From NCBI GenBank assembly GCA_965365445.1, contig CBDUBS010000220.1, positions 1-5,980 of the forward strand: a stretch of DNA of 5,980 bases, written 5' to 3'. Under the pieces are notes generated by a model. The model did no database searches, was not told the origin of the DNA, and saw only the letters and a program-made list of their open reading frames with translations. The stretch's first letter is position 1, and the number at the start of each line of letters is the position of its first letter. Below are positions 3,383-5,980 of the stretch, in pieces. The position numbers and the translations under genes were made by a program. This DNA comes from CBDUBS01 sp965365445. Its GTDB lineage: Bacteria; Bacteroidota; Rhodothermia; Rhodothermales; DASSAV01.

Positions 3383-5980
3383 TTATACGGGTTGTTTACG
3401 ATACCTGGTGAGCAGGGCGGAGAACCGCCGGTCGGTTTTCCAGCTTCGGTAGAGGGGATTGCGTTCGATGAGGGAAGCGGGATAGCCGCTTTCGAGGGCC
3501 TGTTCGATCCAGTTCAGGGCCTCGTCGCGGAGGTTCAGGATGGCGTAGGTGTCTCCTACGACGACGAACACATCGACGGCTTCGGGATTCCGGCCGGTGG
3601 TTTCCTCCAACATGGCCAGCGCATCCGCGCGGCGGCCCAGCCGAGCGTAATAGCCGGATAGATAGGCGTAGGGCGCTGCCCGCGTCGGGTTTTCGCGGAT
3701 CTCCGCTTCGGCCATTTCGGCGGCCCGCCGCAGGGGAGCGAGCGCGTCGCTTCTTCGGCCCGGCGCCCAGTACAGGGCTTCTCCCAGGTTGCCCCAGACC
3801 TGGTAGCTGGCCGGTTGTATGCGCAGGGCTTCTTCGTAGGCCTGCGCCGCCAGGGAAAACTTGCCGTCATAAAAATACGCGGTGCCCATGTTGGATAGGA
3901 CATCGTAATCCCGCCGGAGCGCCAGCGCCCGCTCGAAGGCTTCCGCCGAGCGTGCCCACTTCTCCTGAAAAAAGTAGGCGTATCCCAGATTGACGTACCC
4001 CCACGGATTGCGCGGAACGAGGCGCGTTACGTGCGTGTACTGCTCGATGGCCTCGGCATACCGCCCCTGGTCGGCGTAGGCGTCGCCCAGGTTGTTGTAC
4101 CCGTTCCAGTAGGAGGGCTCCAGGGCGATGGCTCGCTGGAAGGCCCGTTCCGCTTCCGGATACTGCTGGTTGAACTGATAGCTCTTTCCCAATCCGGCGT
4201 ACGCCTGCGCGTTGCGCGGCTCGATGAGCAGGGCGCGCTGGAAGGCCTCTACGGCGCCGGCATAATCGCCCGTGCCCCGGCGCACGAGGCCCAGTGTCGT
4301 CCAGGTCAGCGCCGAGCGTTCATCCATTTCAGCGGCGCGGCCGGCATACCGGAGGGCCTCGGCCTTGTGCAGCGAATCCCGGGTGAGCCGGTACCATCGC
4401 CAGTAGGCTTCGCCCAGGGCGGCCCATGCCGGAGCAAACGAGGAATCGATCCGGAGCGCCTGCTGGAAAAGGCTCACGGCGTCCTCCACATTGTTCTCGT
4501 CGTTGAAGTCGCGCAGGTAGCCCCGTCCCTTCAGGTACAGGTCGTTGGCGCCGGGCGCAATGGCCCTGTCGCGGGCCGGATCGTCTTTCAGGACGCCCGG
4601 CGCTTCGAGTCGGAGCATGTCTACCGCCCGGTACGTGACTTCGTCCTGCAAGGCGGCCGTTTCGCCGGAGCGGTAGTCGATTACCTGCGACTCGACGACC
4701 TCGCCGGTGCCCGTGTCGATCAGGTTGAGGATGATGCGCAGCCCGTTTCCCGGCTGCGGCTGGATCGATCCCTCGAACACCAGATTGGCATTCAGGATCG
4801 CCCGGGCCTCGCCGGGGTTTTCCACCTCATAGGTCTGCACGTCCCCGGTAGGAACGACGACCAGCGCGGCTTCGGTGTAGTTGCGGAACTGCGTGAGCCG
4901 GCTGGTGAGGGTTTCCTGCAACCCTTGCGAGAGCATCCGGACGGCCGCATCTTCCCCGATGGTTCGGAAGGGCAGGACGGCCACGAGTTTGTCGGAACCC
5001 GCCCACCCGTCCGTCCAGGAGGCATAAACGCGGGTATCCCGCATAAAGATCAGGGCGCCGACGAGCAGGAACACGGCCGAAAGCATCGCTGCGGTTATCC
5101 CGGCCCAGTGGGGCAGCCGCATCCCCGCCCGGCCCGTAAACAGACGGATCGCGGGGGAGGCGTTCGCCCGGATTGCTTCCAGATCCCGGATCAGATCGGC
5201 CGCCGAGGCGTAACGGCGGCCGGGTTCTTTGTCCAGGCACTTCAGTACGACCGGTCCAAGGGCGGCGGGCAGTTCCGGCCGGATTTTTAGCGGCGATGCG
5301 GGCTTCTCGTGGAGAATGGCATAGATGAGCGCCTGACTGTCCGACGAGCGAAAGGGCCGCTCACCGGTAATCATCTCGTACAGGACGACGCCGAGCGACC
5401 AGATGTCCGTCCGATGATCTACCGGAAGGCCGCGGGCCTGCTCGGGGCTCATGTAAGCCGGCGTGCCCATACGCATACCCGCCCGCGTCAACAGCGTCTG
5501 GTCGGCCAGCCGGGCCAGGCCGAAATCGAGGATCTTGAGATGCCCGTCCCGGGTAACGAGCAGGTTTCCCGGCTTGATGTCGCGGTGGACGATGCCGTTT
5601 TCGTGGGCCTGTTTCAGCCCGCAAGCCGCCTGGAGGGCGTAATCCACGGCCTCCCGAACCGGCAGGCCGCCCTCGTCGATCCGTTGTTTGAGGGTCGATC
5701 CCTCGTAGTACGGCATGACCAGAAACGAGCGCCCGTCGTCCGTCTCCCCGATGTCGTGGATGGCGCAGATATTCGGATGGTCGAGGGACGAGGCGGCTCT
5801 GGCCTCGTGCTCGAACCGGGCGCGGGCGCTTTCATCGTGGGCGGTGTCCGGTGGAAGCAACTTGACGGCTACGAACCGCCGGAGGCGGGTATCTTCGGCT
5901 TTGTAGACGACCCCCATGCCACCGCTGCCAATGCGTTCGATGAGGCGGTAATGCCCGAAGGTCCTCCCGATCAGGGAGTC
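3383..5980 (-). CDS. Membrane Ser/Thr protein kinase with TolB-like domain and TPR repeats (5' end outside window)
   Basis: The frame stays open to the window edge, so the N-terminus is missing; 865 residues are visible (numbered from the first codon inside the window). The Hanks-type kinase domain (about 11-270) is complete in its motifs: Gly-rich loop GSGGMG (18-23), VAVK with K40, helix-C Glu near 59, catalytic loop HRDIKPGN (132-139, D134), DFG (152-154), and GTPAYMSPE (172-180). One membrane helix follows (about 291-313). Next comes a TolB/FlgO-like domain (about 330-456) containing LVAVLPF, LSQGLQETLTSRL and LVFEGSIQ. About ten TPR repeats (about 477-835) show the usual W/Y-x-x-L-G and A-x-x-x-P spacing. 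The C-terminal 'DRRFSALLTRYRK' is a common ending of TolB-TPR proteins. The kinase should lie in the cytoplasm and the TolB/TPR part in the periplasm, suggesting a sensor that phosphorylates cytoplasmic targets. It leads a cluster with two lipoproteins. Signal and substrates are unknown. Confidence 0.93.
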   Translation of the reverse strand, partial: DSLIGRTFGHYRLIERIGSGGMGVVYKAEDTRLRRFVAVKLLPPDTAHDESARARFEHEARAASSLDHPNICAIHDIGETDDGRSFLVMPYYEGSTLKQRIDEGGLPVREAVDYALQAACGLKQAHENGIVHRDIKPGNLLVTRDGHLKILDFGLARLADQTLLTRAGMRMGTPAYMSPEQARGLPVDHRTDIWSLGVVLYEMITGERPFRSSDSQALIYAILHEKPASPLKIRPELPAALGPVVLKCLDKEPGRRYASAADLIRDLEAIRANASPAIRLFTGRAGMRLPHWAGITAAMLSAVFLLVGALIFMRDTRVYASWTDGWAGSDKLVAVLPFRTIGEDAAVRMLSQGLQETLTSRLTQFRNYTEAALVVVPTGDVQTYEVENPGEARAILNANLVFEGSIQPQPGNGLRIILNLIDTGTGEVVESQVIDYRSGETAALQDEVTYRAVDMLRLEAPGVLKDDPARDRAIAPGANDLYLKGRGYLRDFNDENNVEDAVSLFQQALRIDSSFAPAWAALGEAYWRWYRLTRDSLHKAEALRYAGRAAEMDERSALTWTTLGLVRRGTGDYAGAVEAFQRALLIEPRNAQAYAGLGKSYQFNQQYPEAERAFQRAIALEPSYWNGYNNLGDAYADQGRYAEAIEQYTHVTRLVPRNPWGYVNLGYAYFFQEKWARSAEAFERALALRRDYDVLSNMGTAYFYDGKFSLAAQAYEEALRIQPASYQVWGNLGEALYWAPGRRSDALAPLRRAAEMAEAEIRENPTRAAPYAYLSGYYARLGRRADALAMLEETTGRNPEAVDVFVVVGDTYAILNLRDEALNWIEQALESGYPASLIERNPLYRSWKTDRRFSALLTRYRKQPV

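Noticed and set aside
4031..5290. Plus-strand open frame (419 codons) opposite the kinase gene
   Set aside because: It is antisense to well-defined TPR, TolB-like and kinase sequence and has no motif of its own, so it is a GC-bias artefact.
5915..5917. ATG as the start codon of the kinase
   Set aside because: The same frame continues upstream to the window edge and encodes GHYRLIERIGSGG, the first strand and Gly-rich loop of the kinase. This ATG is the Met of GSGGMG, so the true start lies outside the window.

Overview
The window is GC-rich bacterial DNA carrying one clipped gene at each end and four complete genes. Three traits together suggest the Bacteroidota/Rhodothermota side of the tree, and the high GC favours a Rhodothermales-like organism: a C-terminal tail resembling a type IX secretion sorting domain, a TonB-type energy transducer, and a membrane Ser/Thr kinase fused to TolB-like and TPR regions. 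Several genes also lack a clear Shine-Dalgarno sequence. This is inference from gene content; no rRNA or other marker is present.

Layout. Positions 1-59 (+) hold the last 18 codons of a probable T9SS cargo protein. A perfect 13-bp hairpin at 81-116 lies between it and the convergent PfkB-family sugar kinase (139-1218, -), and probably terminates both. A 334-bp divergent intergenic region (1219-1552) follows, containing a GACCTT-N7-AAGGTC dyad. Then comes a TonB-family protein (1553-2347, +). Only 8 bases later it meets, tail to tail, a minus-strand cluster transcribed in the order kinase (3383-5980, 5' end outside the window), lipoprotein B (2884-3369), lipoprotein A (2356-2802).

How the genes may work together. 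The sugar kinase probably phosphorylates a 2-keto-3-deoxy-gluconate-type sugar in the cytoplasm. The TonB-like protein would couple inner-membrane energy to outer-membrane receptors, but no ExbB/ExbD or receptor gene is visible. The most distinctive unit is the kinase plus two lipoproteins. The kinase has a complete catalytic domain, one membrane segment, then a TolB-like domain and about ten TPR repeats predicted to lie in the periplasm. The two lipoproteins are tandem paralogues (about 39% identical over about 119 aligned residues by hand count) sharing six non-lipobox cysteines and a PAMIKR tail. I do not recognise their family. A periplasmic sensing module in which the lipoproteins contact the kinase's TPR region is a reasonable but unproven reading.

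No RNA genes, CRISPR arrays, insertion sequences or attachment sites were seen.
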